Origin: Sphingobacteriaceae bacterium
GTDB lineage: Bacteria; Bacteroidota; Bacteroidia; B-17B0; Aurantibacillaceae
Assembly: GCA_016709575.1 (NCBI GenBank)
Contig: JADJMM010000011.1
Location: forward strand, 165,441-229,440
Reading direction: 5' to 3'
DNA: 64,000 nt
Part shown: positions 52,895 through 63,540 of the stretch, piece after piece
Layout: every line of letters starts with the position of its first letter
Numbering within the stretch: the stretch's first letter is position 1
Program-made: the position numbers and the translations under genes
The notes under the pieces: generated by a model
Seen by the model: the letters and a program-made list of their open reading frames with translations, nothing else
Told to the model about the DNA's origin: nothing
Database searches by the model: none

Positions 52895-55357
52895 ATGAAA
52901 AAATTACTCCTACTACTCGTTTTTACTTTTATCGGATTTAACCTCTCGTCCCAAAACTATTTACAAACCGTAAAAGGAAAAGTGAGCGATAAGGCCACCG
53001 GTATTGGTTTACCCGGCGTGGTAGTGAAATTAAAAAACGATACTTCCAAAAAAATTAATGCAATTACCGATGGCAACGGATTTTACAAATTAAAAAATGT
53101 GCCTGTTGGTCGCCGCGAATTTGTTTTTTCATTACTAGGATATAATACCATTCCTGCAAACGACATCATTGTTACCAGCGGAAAAGAAACTATTCTGGAT
53201 TTGGAAATGGAAGAATCCCTTGTGGAAATGGCCGAAGTGGAAGTGAGTGCCGAAAATAGTAAAGATGTTATTACAGACATGCAGGCTGTTAACATGAAAC
53301 AATTCAGTATTGAAGAAACTGAACGTTACGCAGGCTCGCGACAAGACCCCGCTCGTATGGCACAAAACTTTGCAGGTGTATCCGGAACCAATGATAGCCG
53401 TAATGATATAGTAGTTCGCGGTAATTCGCCTTCAGGTATTTTATGGCGTATGGAAGAAGTTGATATTCCTAATCCTAATCACTTTGCGGTGGCAGGTTCG
53501 GCAGGTGGACCACAATCTATCATCAACAATAAATATTTAGCCAACTCTGAATTTTACACAGGTGCATTTCCTGCAAACTATAGTAATGCTTTAGGCGGTG
53601 TGTTCGATTTAAAAATGCGCAATGGGAATAACGAAAAACACGAACGCACTATTCAGTTTGGTGTTTTAGGAACTGAATTAGCGTTGGAAGGTCCGCTTAG
53701 TAAAAAAACCGGTGCCAGTTATTTAATTACGTATCGTTACTCAACTCTGGCAATGTTTTCTGCATTTAAAATTCCAATTAGTTTTGGAACAAGTGCTATT
53801 CCTGAATATCAAGACGGCGGCTTCCGCTTTAATTTTCCAACTAAAAAAGCAGGCGTGTTTAGTTTTAGTGGTATTGGTGGTTTAAGCAACATCAGTATTA
53901 TATTGAGTAATGTAAGAGAAAAACCTAGAGAGTTATATGGCGACCAAACCCGCGACCAATATTTCTCAACCAATATGGGTGTGATGATGTTGAATCACAC
54001 TTACTCACTGGACTCTCGCACCTTAATGAAAACTACTTTAGCTTATGGCGCGCAATATATTAACTCTGATCACTATTTAATTTTACGTGATGATAATTAT
54101 GTTCCTGATACGGTTTTACCGCACATTTTAGATTACACACAACAAGAACATAAGGCCACTTTATCGTGGTACATAAAACGAAAAGTAAATGCAGCGAATA
54201 GTTTTAAAACCGGATTTTTTGCGAATAGATTTGAAGTAGATTATTTTGACCGCGTAAAAATAAATTCGCTTTACGATACTTTAGCAGGGGATATTTTATT
54301 AAAACCATGGAAGAGCAGATTAAACGCAAAAGCAAATTTCTATTTACTCCAACCCTACTTTGCATTTACACATCGCTTCAACCAAAAATGGAGTACTAAC
54401 TTAGGATTAAACGCACAATTCTTAACGCTTAATAATAAATGGACGGTTGAACCACGAGCGAATATCCGTTATCAATTTAAAGAAAACCAAACGCTGAGTT
54501 TAGCTTATGGTTTACACAGTCAGATGCAACCTACCTACATTTATTTCGCCATACCGGACAGCGTAGTGCGTAATGATGTGATGACGCCAAATATTGAAAA
54601 AGAATTGGCCAACAAAAATTTAGATTTCAGTAAATCTCATCACGTTGTGTTAGGATGGGATTTGCAACAGAGTCGTTTCTTAAGATTTAAAACCGAATTG
54701 TATTATCAATATTTATGGAATGTGCCCGTTTATGCAAAACCTTCCGGTGTTTCTTTAATTAATCGTGGCGCAACGTTTACGCGTTTCTTCCCATTGTATA
54801 ACATGCAGAATTATGGAACCGGTTATAATTATGGGTTAGAATTTACTATTGAGAAATTATTCAGCAAACATTATTTCATTATGTATAGCGCCAGCATTTT
54901 CGACAGTAAATATACCGGCAGCAACGGTAAAACTTACGATACAGATTTCAACGGAAATTACATGATGAATTTATTGGGCGGTGTTGAATATGGTATTGGT
55001 AAGAAAAAGAAAAACAGTATTAACATCTCCGGTAAATTTACTTATGGAGGTGGTAAACGTTATTCACCTGTTAATTTAGCTGCTAGTAATGCTATTATGG
55101 ATGTAGTGCCCGATGAAGAAAAAATAAACTCGTTACAGTTCGCGCCATACACAAGATTAGATTTACGTATTGCTTACAAAATAAATGCAAAACGTTCAAA
55201 CGTTGAAATTGCATTGGATTTGGTAAATGTATTAGGAAATAAAAACGTGTTAGCTTTAAGTTACGCGCCCGATCCTGCTAACGTAAATGCTGATCCATTA
55301 ATAAAAAATTATCAATTAGGATTTTTACCACTCTTCTACGTAAAAGTTGATTTTTAA
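52895..55357 (+). CDS. TonB-dependent receptor with carboxypeptidase-like N-terminal domain
   Basis: The ATG at 52895 (MKKLLLLLVFTF) gives an 820-residue outer-membrane receptor. A carboxypeptidase-D-like domain lies at about 22-105 (VSDKATGIGLPGVVVKLKN), a plug at about 130-240 (PARMAQNFAGVSGTNDSRND, IVVRGNSPSGILWRMEEVD), and then a beta barrel ending LGFLPLFYVKVDF. No SusD partner is adjacent, so it belongs to the free-standing class. The ligand is unknown: siderophore, peptide or metal are all possible. The TonB box is not obvious because of the N-terminal extension. Confidence 0.92.
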   Translation: MKKLLLLLVFTFIGFNLSSQNYLQTVKGKVSDKATGIGLPGVVVKLKNDTSKKINAITDGNGFYKLKNVPVGRREFVFSLLGYNTIPANDIIVTSGKETILDLEMEESLVEMAEVEVSAENSKDVITDMQAVNMKQFSIEETERYAGSRQDPARMAQNFAGVSGTNDSRNDIVVRGNSPSGILWRMEEVDIPNPNHFAVAGSAGGPQSIINNKYLANSEFYTGAFPANYSNALGGVFDLKMRNGNNEKHERTIQFGVLGTELALEGPLSKKTGASYLITYRYSTLAMFSAFKIPISFGTSAIPEYQDGGFRFNFPTKKAGVFSFSGIGGLSNISIILSNVREKPRELYGDQTRDQYFSTNMGVMMLNHTYSLDSRTLMKTTLAYGAQYINSDHYLILRDDNYVPDTVLPHILDYTQQEHKATLSWYIKRKVNAANSFKTGFFANRFEVDYFDRVKINSLYDTLAGDILLKPWKSRLNAKANFYLLQPYFAFTHRFNQKWSTNLGLNAQFLTLNNKWTVEPRANIRYQFKENQTLSLAYGLHSQMQPTYIYFAIPDSVVRNDVMTPNIEKELANKNLDFSKSHHVVLGWDLQQSRFLRFKTELYYQYLWNVPVYAKPSGVSLINRGATFTRFFPLYNMQNYGTGYNYGLEFTIEKLFSKHYFIMYSASIFDSKYTGSNGKTYDTDFNGNYMMNLLGGVEYGIGKKKKNSINISGKFTYGGGKRYSPVNLAASNAIMDVVPDEEKINSLQFAPYTRLDLRIAYKINAKRSNVEIALDLVNVLGNKNVLALSYAPDPANVNADPLIKNYQLGFLPLFYVKVDF

Positions 55358-55365
55358 TAAGAGAA

Positions 55366-55902
55366 CTATTTCTTCTTTGCTTTTTCTTCGAATATTTTAT
55401 TCGCGTCTTCAATAAATTTCACTTCTTCTTTTCCGGGTTCTGAACCTGCAGGATAACCTAAAGAGCCGTAAGAATCTATTGTGAATTTTTTAGTCTCGTT
55501 GTTTTTAACAGTATTAAATATCCAAATGGTTGGATACCCACTCACACCAAAAGCCTGTTGCATACTTGCATTTTGTTGAACCAATGCAGGAGGAAGTTGT
55601 TTAGCTCGAGGAAAATCTAATTCTAATAATATCACATTCTTTTTTGCCCAGGCAATAAATTCAGGTTTTGCAAAAACGTTATTTTGTAATTTAATACACC
55701 AACCGCACCAGTCACTCCCTGTGAAAAATGCGAAAATTGGTTTTTTACTTTTCGCCGAAAGATCGTGAGCCTTCATTAAATCGGTGTGCCATTCTAAAGC
55801 TTCAGTCTTTTTTTCGTTTTGAGAAAACACAGATGTTACATTAAGTAGAGAAAACAAAACAATTGCTCCCGTAATTTTCTTAAAATAGTTAGTTTTTGGC
55901 AT
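55366..55902 (-). CDS. Secreted thioredoxin-family protein
   Basis: The ATG at 55902 (MPKTNYFKKITG) gives 178 residues, with a signal helix ending near VFSQ. The thioredoxin-like fold has the redox motif CGWC in TGSDWCGWCIKL, followed by ILLELDFPRAKQLP and cis-Pro in SGYPTIWIFN. The family (thioredoxin-7/DUF255-like) works in the periplasm as a disulfide reductase. It is convergent with the TonB receptor gene. Confidence 0.88.
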   Translation of the reverse strand: MPKTNYFKKITGAIVLFSLLNVTSVFSQNEKKTEALEWHTDLMKAHDLSAKSKKPIFAFFTGSDWCGWCIKLQNNVFAKPEFIAWAKKNVILLELDFPRAKQLPPALVQQNASMQQAFGVSGYPTIWIFNTVKNNETKKFTIDSYGSLGYPAGSEPGKEEVKFIEDANKIFEEKAKKK

Positions 55903-55959
55903 ATACAAACTTAATTCATTGCCACTTAATTGCCCAACTCGAAATGTTAATTTTCTTTA

Positions 55960-55967
55960 TATCTTTG
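55960..55967 (+). promoter_or_regulatory. -7 box of the gltX promoter
   Basis: TATCTTTG fits TAnnTTTG, 16 bases before the gltX ATG at 55984. Confidence 0.5.
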
Positions 55968-55983
55968 CTTTCCTTATAAAATT

Positions 55984-57504
55984 ATGGAAAAGAGAGTTAG
56001 ATTACGTTTTGCCCCAAGTCCCACAGGTGGTTTACACATGGGAGGCGTTAGAACTGCCTTGTTTAATTATTTATTTGCCAAAAAACATGGCGGCGATTTT
56101 ATTTTACGTATTGAAGATACCGACCAAACCCGCTATGTAAATGGCGCCGAAGAATATATTATTAACGCCCTAAAATGGTGTGGCATCGAACCTAACGAAG
56201 GTGTTGGTTTTGGTGATGGTCCGCATAAACCATACCGACAAAGCGAAAGAAAAGAATTAGGGATATATAAAAAATACGCTGATAAATTATTGGAAGGCGG
56301 ACATGCTTACTACGCATTTGACACCGCAGAAGAATTAGACGCGATGCGTAAACGTTTAGAAGCTGCGAAAGTTGCTGCACCACAATACAATTCAGTGAGC
56401 AGACAAAACATGCGAAATTCATTGACGTTAAGTGAAGATGAAGTAAAAAAAATGTTGGAGGACGGAACACCTTATGTAATCCGTTTAAAAGTTCCCCGCA
56501 ATGAAGAAATCCGTTTTCATGATGTTATCCGTGGGTGGGTAGTTGTAAATTCTTCTCAAGTAGATGATAAAGTTTTATTGAAGAGTGATGGTATGCCAAC
56601 GTATCACTTAGCACATATTGTTGATGATATTGAAATGCAAATTTCGCATGCCGTGCGAGGTGAAGAATGGTTACCAAGCGCGCCAGCTCATATTTTAATT
56701 TACCGTTATTTAGGTTTAGAAGCAGATATGCCAAAACTAGCGCATTTACCTTTAATCTTAAGGCCCGACGGACAAGGAAAATTATCGAAGCGTGATAAAT
56801 CAGGATTACCAATGTTTCCATTAGATTGGCATGATGAGCGTACCGGCGAAAGCTATGTGGGTTATCGCGAATCAGGATTTTTTCCTGAGGCGTTTGTAAA
56901 CATGTTAGCTTTATTAGGATGGAATCCCGGCGACAATCGCGAGATTATGGAGAAAGCAGAATTAATTGAAAATTTTTCTTTTGAACGCGTAAATAAATCA
57001 GGTGCAAAATTTGATCCTGATAAAACAAAATGGTTTAACCAACAATATTTACGCAAGCATACTGATGAAGAATTAGCCAATGCTTTAATGCCAACTTTAG
57101 AAAAAAACAACGTTAAAGCGGACAAAAAATTTGTTGTTGAATTTTGCCGATTGATTAAAGAGAAAGCACATTTCATCAATGAGTTTTACGATTTAGGAAC
57201 TTACTTTTTTACAGCACCAACAACATGGGATGAAAAAGTGATTACTAAAAAATGGAACGATACATCTAAAGTAACTTATACAAAACTCAACAAAAAATTA
57301 GCGGCTACTTCAGATTGGACACACACGGGTATTCAAAAAATATTTGATGATGCCGGTGTAGAATTAGGAAAACTCGATATGCAATTAGTTCGTGTTTTAG
57401 TAAGTGGCGTTGCAGGCGGACCACAATTATTTGACATGATGGCTTTATTGGGTAAGGAAGAATGCACTAAGCGTATTTCGACAGCCTTAAACGCGCTTAA
57501 ATAA
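55984..57504 (+). CDS. gltX: Glutamyl-tRNA synthetase
   Basis: The 506-residue class I synthetase charges tRNA-Glu. The HIGH-type signature is PSPTGGLHMGG (residues 11-21) and the KMSKR-type signature is KLSKR (266-270, GQGKLSKRDKSG). The substrate motif LRIEDTDQTR is present. The C-terminal anticodon-binding domain runs from about 330 (TKWFNQQYLRKH). Met replaces the usual Ile in the HIGH motif and Gly-Gly replaces Gly-Pro, mild variations seen in Bacteroidota. The gene is intact, unlike the region immediately downstream. Confidence 0.96.
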   Translation: MEKRVRLRFAPSPTGGLHMGGVRTALFNYLFAKKHGGDFILRIEDTDQTRYVNGAEEYIINALKWCGIEPNEGVGFGDGPHKPYRQSERKELGIYKKYADKLLEGGHAYYAFDTAEELDAMRKRLEAAKVAAPQYNSVSRQNMRNSLTLSEDEVKKMLEDGTPYVIRLKVPRNEEIRFHDVIRGWVVVNSSQVDDKVLLKSDGMPTYHLAHIVDDIEMQISHAVRGEEWLPSAPAHILIYRYLGLEADMPKLAHLPLILRPDGQGKLSKRDKSGLPMFPLDWHDERTGESYVGYRESGFFPEAFVNMLALLGWNPGDNREIMEKAELIENFSFERVNKSGAKFDPDKTKWFNQQYLRKHTDEELANALMPTLEKNNVKADKKFVVEFCRLIKEKAHFINEFYDLGTYFFTAPTTWDEKVITKKWNDTSKVTYTKLNKKLAATSDWTHTGIQKIFDDAGVELGKLDMQLVRVLVSGVAGGPQLFDMMALLGKEECTKRISTALNALK

Positions 57505-57514
57505 TAAAGCCCCG

Positions 57515-57661
57515 CCCTTCGGCAAGCTCAGGATGACACTTGTCTCCAAAACGATTTTCATTCAATAATAAAGCCCCGAGTTCTCTATAAGAGAAAAGGG
57601 GGCTTTGTCTCAATTTCCACACGAGCAGCTCGTGGTTTCAGTTCCGATAGCTATCGGAATC
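57515..57661. repeat. Cluster of short palindromes and dispersed repeats after gltX
   Basis: Four elements follow each other in the 442-base gap 57505-57946: the dispersed CCCTTCGGCAAGCTCAGGATGAC element (57515-57538), a hairpin AAAGCCCC...GGGGCTTT with an inner TTCTC/GAGAA stem (57570-57605), CACGAGcagCTCGTG (57620-57635), and TTCCGATAGCTATCGGAA (57642-57659, perfect). The second can act as the gltX terminator. No intact protein gene is visible here. Confidence 0.65.
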
Positions 57662-57913
57662 AGGCTTAGTATTGACAGCCTTTTTAACGTTTTGGGGCCT
57701 ATGGCCAAAGGGTTTTATATAAGTCCCAGGAACGCAGCTAACAATAAAACGAAAAAAAATAATTTTGTTTTCATGTGTATATTGTTTTGGTTGTTTGCGG
57801 TCACATGGAATAGCCATAAAAAGCACATCTTCTGTATTACAATTCGGCTCCGGGCTATTTCATGGCTATTGTTTATTGGTTATACGCCAGTATTATTAAG
57901 AGGAATATTTTTA

Positions 57914-57921
57914 TATTTTTG
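57914..57921 (+). promoter_or_regulatory. -7 box for the caspase-like gene
   Basis: TATTTTTG fits TAnnTTTG, 25 bases before the ATG at 57947. It supports that start over the far upstream open frame. Confidence 0.5.
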
Positions 57922-57946
57922 TTTGTCGAATCATAAATCAAATCCG

Positions 57947-60287
57947 ATGTTTAAAATGAGGTGTTGGTCGTTTGTTATTACGTTTACATTACTTACAGTT
58001 TTAGGATTTTCTCAAACCGCCAAAAAATATTTTTCCGCAGCCGAAAAATTTGAGCAGGCTAATAATATTAAGGAAGCTATTGTAAACTATTCGAAAGCCA
58101 TTGAAATGGATCCGGCTTTAGAAAAAGCTTATACTAACCGCGCACTTTTGTATGAAAAAGAAAACATGAAAGCCGAAGCGGTTGAAGATTATAAAAAACT
58201 AATCGGCTTCTCTCCCAAAGAAAAAGAATTATACTACAACGCGGGCCGTTTATCTTTTAACTTAAACAAATTTGCTGACGCAGATGGGTTTTTCAGAAAA
58301 GCATTAGAGCGTGATAAAGATTATGTAGAGGTTATTGATTTAGAAATTAAAACCCTTTACGCGACAAGAGATTATTCTTTCGGACTAACAGTTTCTCAAT
58401 ATGCACTCGATATTAAAAAAACAGCCGTTAACTATTATCATCATGCTGTTATGTTTGATAGCTTAAAAAATTATGTTGAAGCCGAGAAAGAATATAAAAA
58501 TTCTAAATACTTCGATTCAAAATATATTCCTGCTTATGTTGGTTTAGCTTTAGTACAAGTTAAATTAAATAAAGTGAATGATGCTTTAACCACTTGTGAA
58601 ACCGCCCTTACAAAAGACGCTAACAGCAATGATGTGTTTTGGGCACGCAGCATGGTGTATGTTGCTAAGAAAGATTATCAAAATGCGTTAAATGATATTA
58701 CTAAAGTTATCTTGATCTCCCCTACCGCCTTTAATCATAAATTAAGAGGAAGTATTTATTTTAAGTTAGGACAATTTCAAAATGCTGTAAATGATTACAC
58801 ACAAGCGCTTAAATTAAATGATAAAGATATGGATGCTTACATTAGTCGCGCGATTGCGAGCGAAGGCGCTTTAAATTACAGATCTGCCATTGCTGACTAT
58901 AATAAAATTGCCAAACTTGGCGCTGGAGATGCAAAAAATTGAAGGAATTGTAAAAGACGCGAGAAAAAGATTTTTGATTTAAGTCGCGAAACCAACAAGC
59001 CTGATATTACAATTACCTCCCCTTCTGTTCCCGATAAAAACTCTATTAAAATAATTGCCGACAAAGACACCATAATTTTTAAAGGAAACATTAAAGATGC
59101 TTCTCAAATTAAATCCATTACCATAAACAATGTACAAGCTGAGTATTTAAAAGATTCGTTAAATCCCGAGTTCGTTTGTAAAGTTGCTGGTATGAAAAAA
59201 GCTTCTGAAGTTATAGCACTTGTTACCGATGTTTATGAAAATACAACCAACCAAGTTTTAAAAATAGAAAAAACAGAAGCAAATAAACCTGTCATCTCTA
59301 TTGAAGCGCCCGCAGCTTCTTTTGATAATGAAATCTATTTAGAAAGCATGGCTTCTGATATTTACATTCAAGGAAAAGTGAAAGATGAGAGTTTAATTGA
59401 ATCTATTTCTATCGATGGAGTTTTAGCGTCTTTCTCAGTTACATCATTAAATCCAACGTTTAGCTCCCAAATTTCTATTGCTAACAAAACTAAAATTACA
59501 GTTACTGTAAAAGACGTTAACGGTAATGAAAACGTTCAGGTGTTTACCTTAAACCGCAGTGGTGCCGATCCTGCCTCTAACCCAATGGGGAATACCTGGG
59601 TGGTATTTATTGAGAATGGCAAATATCAAAACTTCGCTAGCTTAGAAGGGCCGGCAAAAGATGTACTCGCTATGAAATCAGCCTTAGCCGGATACAAAAT
59701 CACAAAAATTCTTCACAAAAAAGACATGACCAAATACGACATGGAGAAATTTTTCTCTATCGAATTACGCGATCATGTTAAGAATAGTAATATTCAATCT
59801 TTAGTAATTTGGTATGCAGGTCACGGGAAATTTGTGAGTCCAACAGGTTATTGGTTCCTGTAGATGCAAAAACAGACGATGAATTCAGTTTCTTCGGCAT
59901 TAATAATTTGAAAGCAGGTATGCAATCATACTCAGGTAAATTATTACATACGCTTGTTGTAACAGATGCTTGCGAATCAGGTCCGGCATTTTATTAGCAA
60001 TGCGTGGTTCTGAAGAAGACCACCGTTGTGAGAATTGGGAATTAACTAAATCAAAATCATCACAGGTAATTACATCGGCTGGTTACGAATTAGCTTCTGA
60101 TAACTCTCAGTTCACTAAAACATTTTCAGCAGCCTTGATGAATAATCCTGATGCTTGTATTTCTATTGACAAAATAGCAAGAAAGTTATTTCAGCGGTTA
60201 CCGCAGCAGGTAATCAAGCACCGAAAATTTGGTAAGATTAAAGATTTAGAAGACGAAGGCGGGACTTTTTTCTTTATCAAGAAATAA
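57947..60287 (+). pseudogene. Secreted TPR / Ig-like / caspase-like (peptidase C14) protein with several frameshifts
   Basis: The ATG at 57947 gives a signal peptide (cleavage near LGFSQ) and about seven TPR-like repeats (NIKEAIVNYSKAIEMDPALE, NDALTTCETALTKDAN, FQNAVNDYTQALKLNDKD). Two Ig-like segments follow (DITITSPSVPDKNSIKI and KPVISIEAPAASFDNEI), then a caspase-like domain. Its catalytic His is in VIWYAGHGK (59822-59824) and its Cys in VTDACESGP (59971-59973). The frame breaks near 58936, 58967, 59855, 59990, 60183 and 60228, mostly in short homopolymers. Joined, they give about 780 residues. C14 enzymes cleave after Arg, Lys or Asp. Export by the signal peptide puts this one in the periplasm or outside. 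Confidence 0.75.
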
Positions 60288-60310
60288 CCTTCGGCAAGCT
60301 CAGGATGACA
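60288..60310 (+). repeat. Dispersed CCTTCGGCAAGCTCAGGATGACA element
   Basis: It matches the copy at 57516-57538 over about 22 bases and the reverse copy at 18249-18272. It directly follows the caspase-like gene stop and precedes the next gene. Confidence 0.7.
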
Positions 60311-60314
60311 CACA

Positions 60315-63300
60315 TGTGCAAAAAAACCATACAATTACTTTTATTATTACTCTTTCCTGTTTTACTTCTCATTCACAAACGTATCCCTTTACGAATTACG
60401 GTGTGCAAGATGGTTTTAGCTGAATCCAACGTCTCAGCTATCGCACAAGACAAAGCTGGGTATTTTTGGCTGGCTAGTGAAAGTGGCATTTCTAAATTCG
60501 ATGGCAAAAATTTTATTAATTATACTACAGAAAACGGATTAAGCGATAACAATGTTGCGTGTTTATTGGTTGATTCAAAAGGTAATTTATGGTTGGCACA
60601 CGAAAATGGTTCACTTACAAAATACAGTGAAGGGAAATTTACTCCGGTAATTTGTGAGGCGCTTCCGAAAGACAAAAAAATATTTTCTCTATCGCAAGAT
60701 AGAAAAGGACAAATATGGATTTCCTCTGCAGCTGGAGCTATTGTGATTTTAAATCCTGAAGGGAATTTAAGCGATAAAGCGAATTACAAATCTTACACAT
60801 CTCAAGAAGGATTGAGTCAATTTGTTCTATCAGCACAACAAGATAAATCTGGCAACATTTGGTTTCTTACAGACGTTGGCATTAAATCGATGGACGCGAA
60901 ATCCGGCAAGTTTGATTTCTTCCGTCCTGAAGGTATGCCATTCGGACAAATTACTTCTTTTTTACTAGATGAAAATGACAACGTTATTTTTGGAACCTCG
61001 AACGGCATCGTTTATAAATACAGAAACAAACAATTTGAAACTATTTTTGATTATCGCAATTACATTACAACAACCTCAGGTGTTATCACTAATAATTTTG
61101 TTTATACTCTATTTAAAGACAGCAAAAAATAATATCTGGGCCTCTGTATTAAATGTTGGTTTGTGTAAGGTGGATATAAAAAATAAAACAGCCATTGTTT
61201 TCAATACCACAAACGGTTTAGCAGTAAATAAAATAAAAAGCATTGCTGAAGATAATGAAGGCAATATTTTAATTGGAACTTTAGGTGAAGGCTTACAGGT
61301 TTTTAAAGGCGAGAAATTTATTTCCTACTCTAAAACTAACGGCTTAGTGAATTCGCAGATATGGGCTATTTGTCAGGACAATAATTTAAATTATTGGTTT
61401 GGTACTAATGAAGGATTAACCATTTATAATCCAAATGAAACAACCTTAGAAAAGAAATTTAAAAATATTCCGCTGATTGAAGGAAGTCCTGTTAGCAGCG
61501 TGCGTTCAATAGCAAAAGATAAAAACGGAAATTTATGGATTGGGATTTGGGGCGGACGAGTTGTAAAATACACAGCTACAACAGGAAAGTTTTCGGCACA
61601 ACCTCAATTATTTGAATTTGTCTATCCTTATAAGTTGTTTGTTTATTGACAGTAAAAATAAATTATGGATTGGAAGTGCGGATGGTGTAACAGTATACGA
61701 TTTGAATACAGAAGTCATAAAAGCATCCGCAATATTGATGGATTAAGCAGCAATGATGTAACTTGTATTTTTGAAGACAGCAAAGGAAAATTTGGATTGG
61801 AACAAAACAAAAAGGAATCACAACCATCGAAGGAACTAAATTTATAGTCTTAGGAAAAGAACAAGGTTTAACTTATAGCAGTATCACTTCCATTGCAGAA
61901 GATAAAAATGGAAAAATCTGGATTGGCACTGAAGGCGGCGGTGCTTTTGTTTATGAGAATTCGAAATTCAGTAAATATAAAATCAGCGATGGTTTGCTTT
62001 CTGATTTCATTACGCTTGTTACCGTTGACGAAAAAAATAATATTTGGTTAGGAACTAATAAAGGATTAAGCAAATTCAATCAAAGCAAAAAACAATTTTT
62101 CTCCTATCAAAAAATGATGGCTTTACAGGAATTGAAGCCAAATCGAAGGCCGTATTTACAGATTCAGAAAAAAATATTTGGTTTGGAACGGTGAATGGTG
62201 TTTTTAAATACAATCCTTCTTTTGATACTAATTTAACACCCGAACCAACTCTCCACATCACTAATCTTAAAATCAATTTAAAGGATGTTACTGTTACTGA
62301 GAAATTGGAATTATCTTACAAAGACAATTCATTAAATTTCGATTACATCGGTATTTCCCTCTCCAATCCGGATGAAATTAAATACAAAGTTAAACTTGTA
62401 GGCTCGGATGAAGATTGGCGACCTGAAACAAAACAAACTAGTGCGGTGTTTTCAAATTTAGGTCCTGGCAATTACACATTACAAATTATGGCTTGCAATA
62501 ATGCAGGGGTGTGTAATTCAAAACCATTAAGTGTTGAAATTTCTATTGCTCCACCCTTCTGGAAAACCTGGTGGTTTTATGTTTTAGTAATTATTGTTGG
62601 CGGGGCAATCGTGCTAAGTTATATTAAAGTCCGTGAACGTGCTTTAGTACGTGAAAATAAAACTTGAAGAAAAGTAGAAGAACGCACAGCAGAAGTTGTA
62701 CAAAAAAATATTGAGCTTGATGAGAAGAACAAAGATATTACCGCCAGTATCCGTTACGCGAAGCGCATTCAGGATGCAATTCTTCCACCTGATGAATTTG
62801 TAAAAAAATTCCTACCGAAAACATTTGTATTATTTAAACCAAAGGATATTGTAAGTGGGGATTTTTATTGGCTGGATGATAAAAAAGATCAAGTGTTATT
62901 TGCAGCGGTAGATTGTACTGGCCACGGTGTGCCCGGAGCCTTCATGAGTATTGTTGGTCATAGTAAATTAGATCAAATTGTAGGAGAGCAAGGTTTAACT
63001 AAGCCATCAGATATTTTAAATGAGTTAAATAAAAACGTTAGTGCCACTTTACGTCAATCGGTTGTTGAAGACAATGCTGTAAAAGATGGAATGGATATCG
63101 CGCTTTGTTCATTCAACCGCAAAACCAATGTGATGGAATATGCAGGCGCGTATAACCCTATGTGGTTAATACGTAAAGGCGAATTAATAGAGTATAAAGC
63201 TGACAAATTCCCAATAGGAAATTTAAAAGTTGGTGAAAATAAAAAATTCACAAATCACAGCATTCCTTTACAAGAAGGCGATACGCTTTATATTTTCTCA

Positions 63301-63492
63301 GATGGTTCTGCTGATCAGTTTGGCGGACCAAATGGTAAAAAATTAAAATACTCCACCTTCAAACAAATATTACTCGATAACCAGCATTTATCCATGGAAG
63401 AACAAGGCGTTCTATTGGAAAAAACCATCGAAAGCTGGCGTGGCACACTTGAACAAGTAGATGATATACTGGTGATTGGAACAAGATTATAA
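60315..63492 (+). pseudogene. Propeller / Y_Y_Y / SpoIIE-type phosphatase sensor with several frameshifts
   Basis: From about the ATG at 60315 the joined frames read a signal helix, then two-component-regulator propeller repeats (DKAGYFWLASESGI, DSKGNLWLAHENGS, DKNGNLWIGIWGG, DEKNNIWLGTNKGL), then a Y_Y_Y domain (about 62240-62560). One membrane helix follows (WKTWWFYVLVIIVGGAIVL), then a coiled coil (VEERTAEVVQKNIELDEKN) and a SpoIIE/PP2C domain (KDIVSGDFYW, DCTGHGVPGAFMS, GDTLYIFSDGSADQ). Breaks occur near 60365, 60415, 61130, 61640, 61715, 61795 and 62105, plus an in-frame TGA at 62665-62667. Such proteins sense outside and dephosphorylate Ser/Thr of cytoplasmic partners. Intact length would be about 1,060 residues. 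Confidence 0.75.
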
Positions 63493-63540
63493 TTTCTGTA
63501 ACCTTTTTGAAATTTCACGTTATTTCATAAAATCCTTATT

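Noticed and set aside
56192..57179. Several minus-strand open frames of 90-105 codons inside gltX
   Set aside because: They are antisense shadows of a full-length conserved gene, without signal or promoter.
57605..57946. Long N-terminal extension of the TPR/caspase gene (about 114 codons)
   Set aside because: It reads through the palindromes and the promoter-like TATTTTTG, and precedes a clear signal peptide at 57947.
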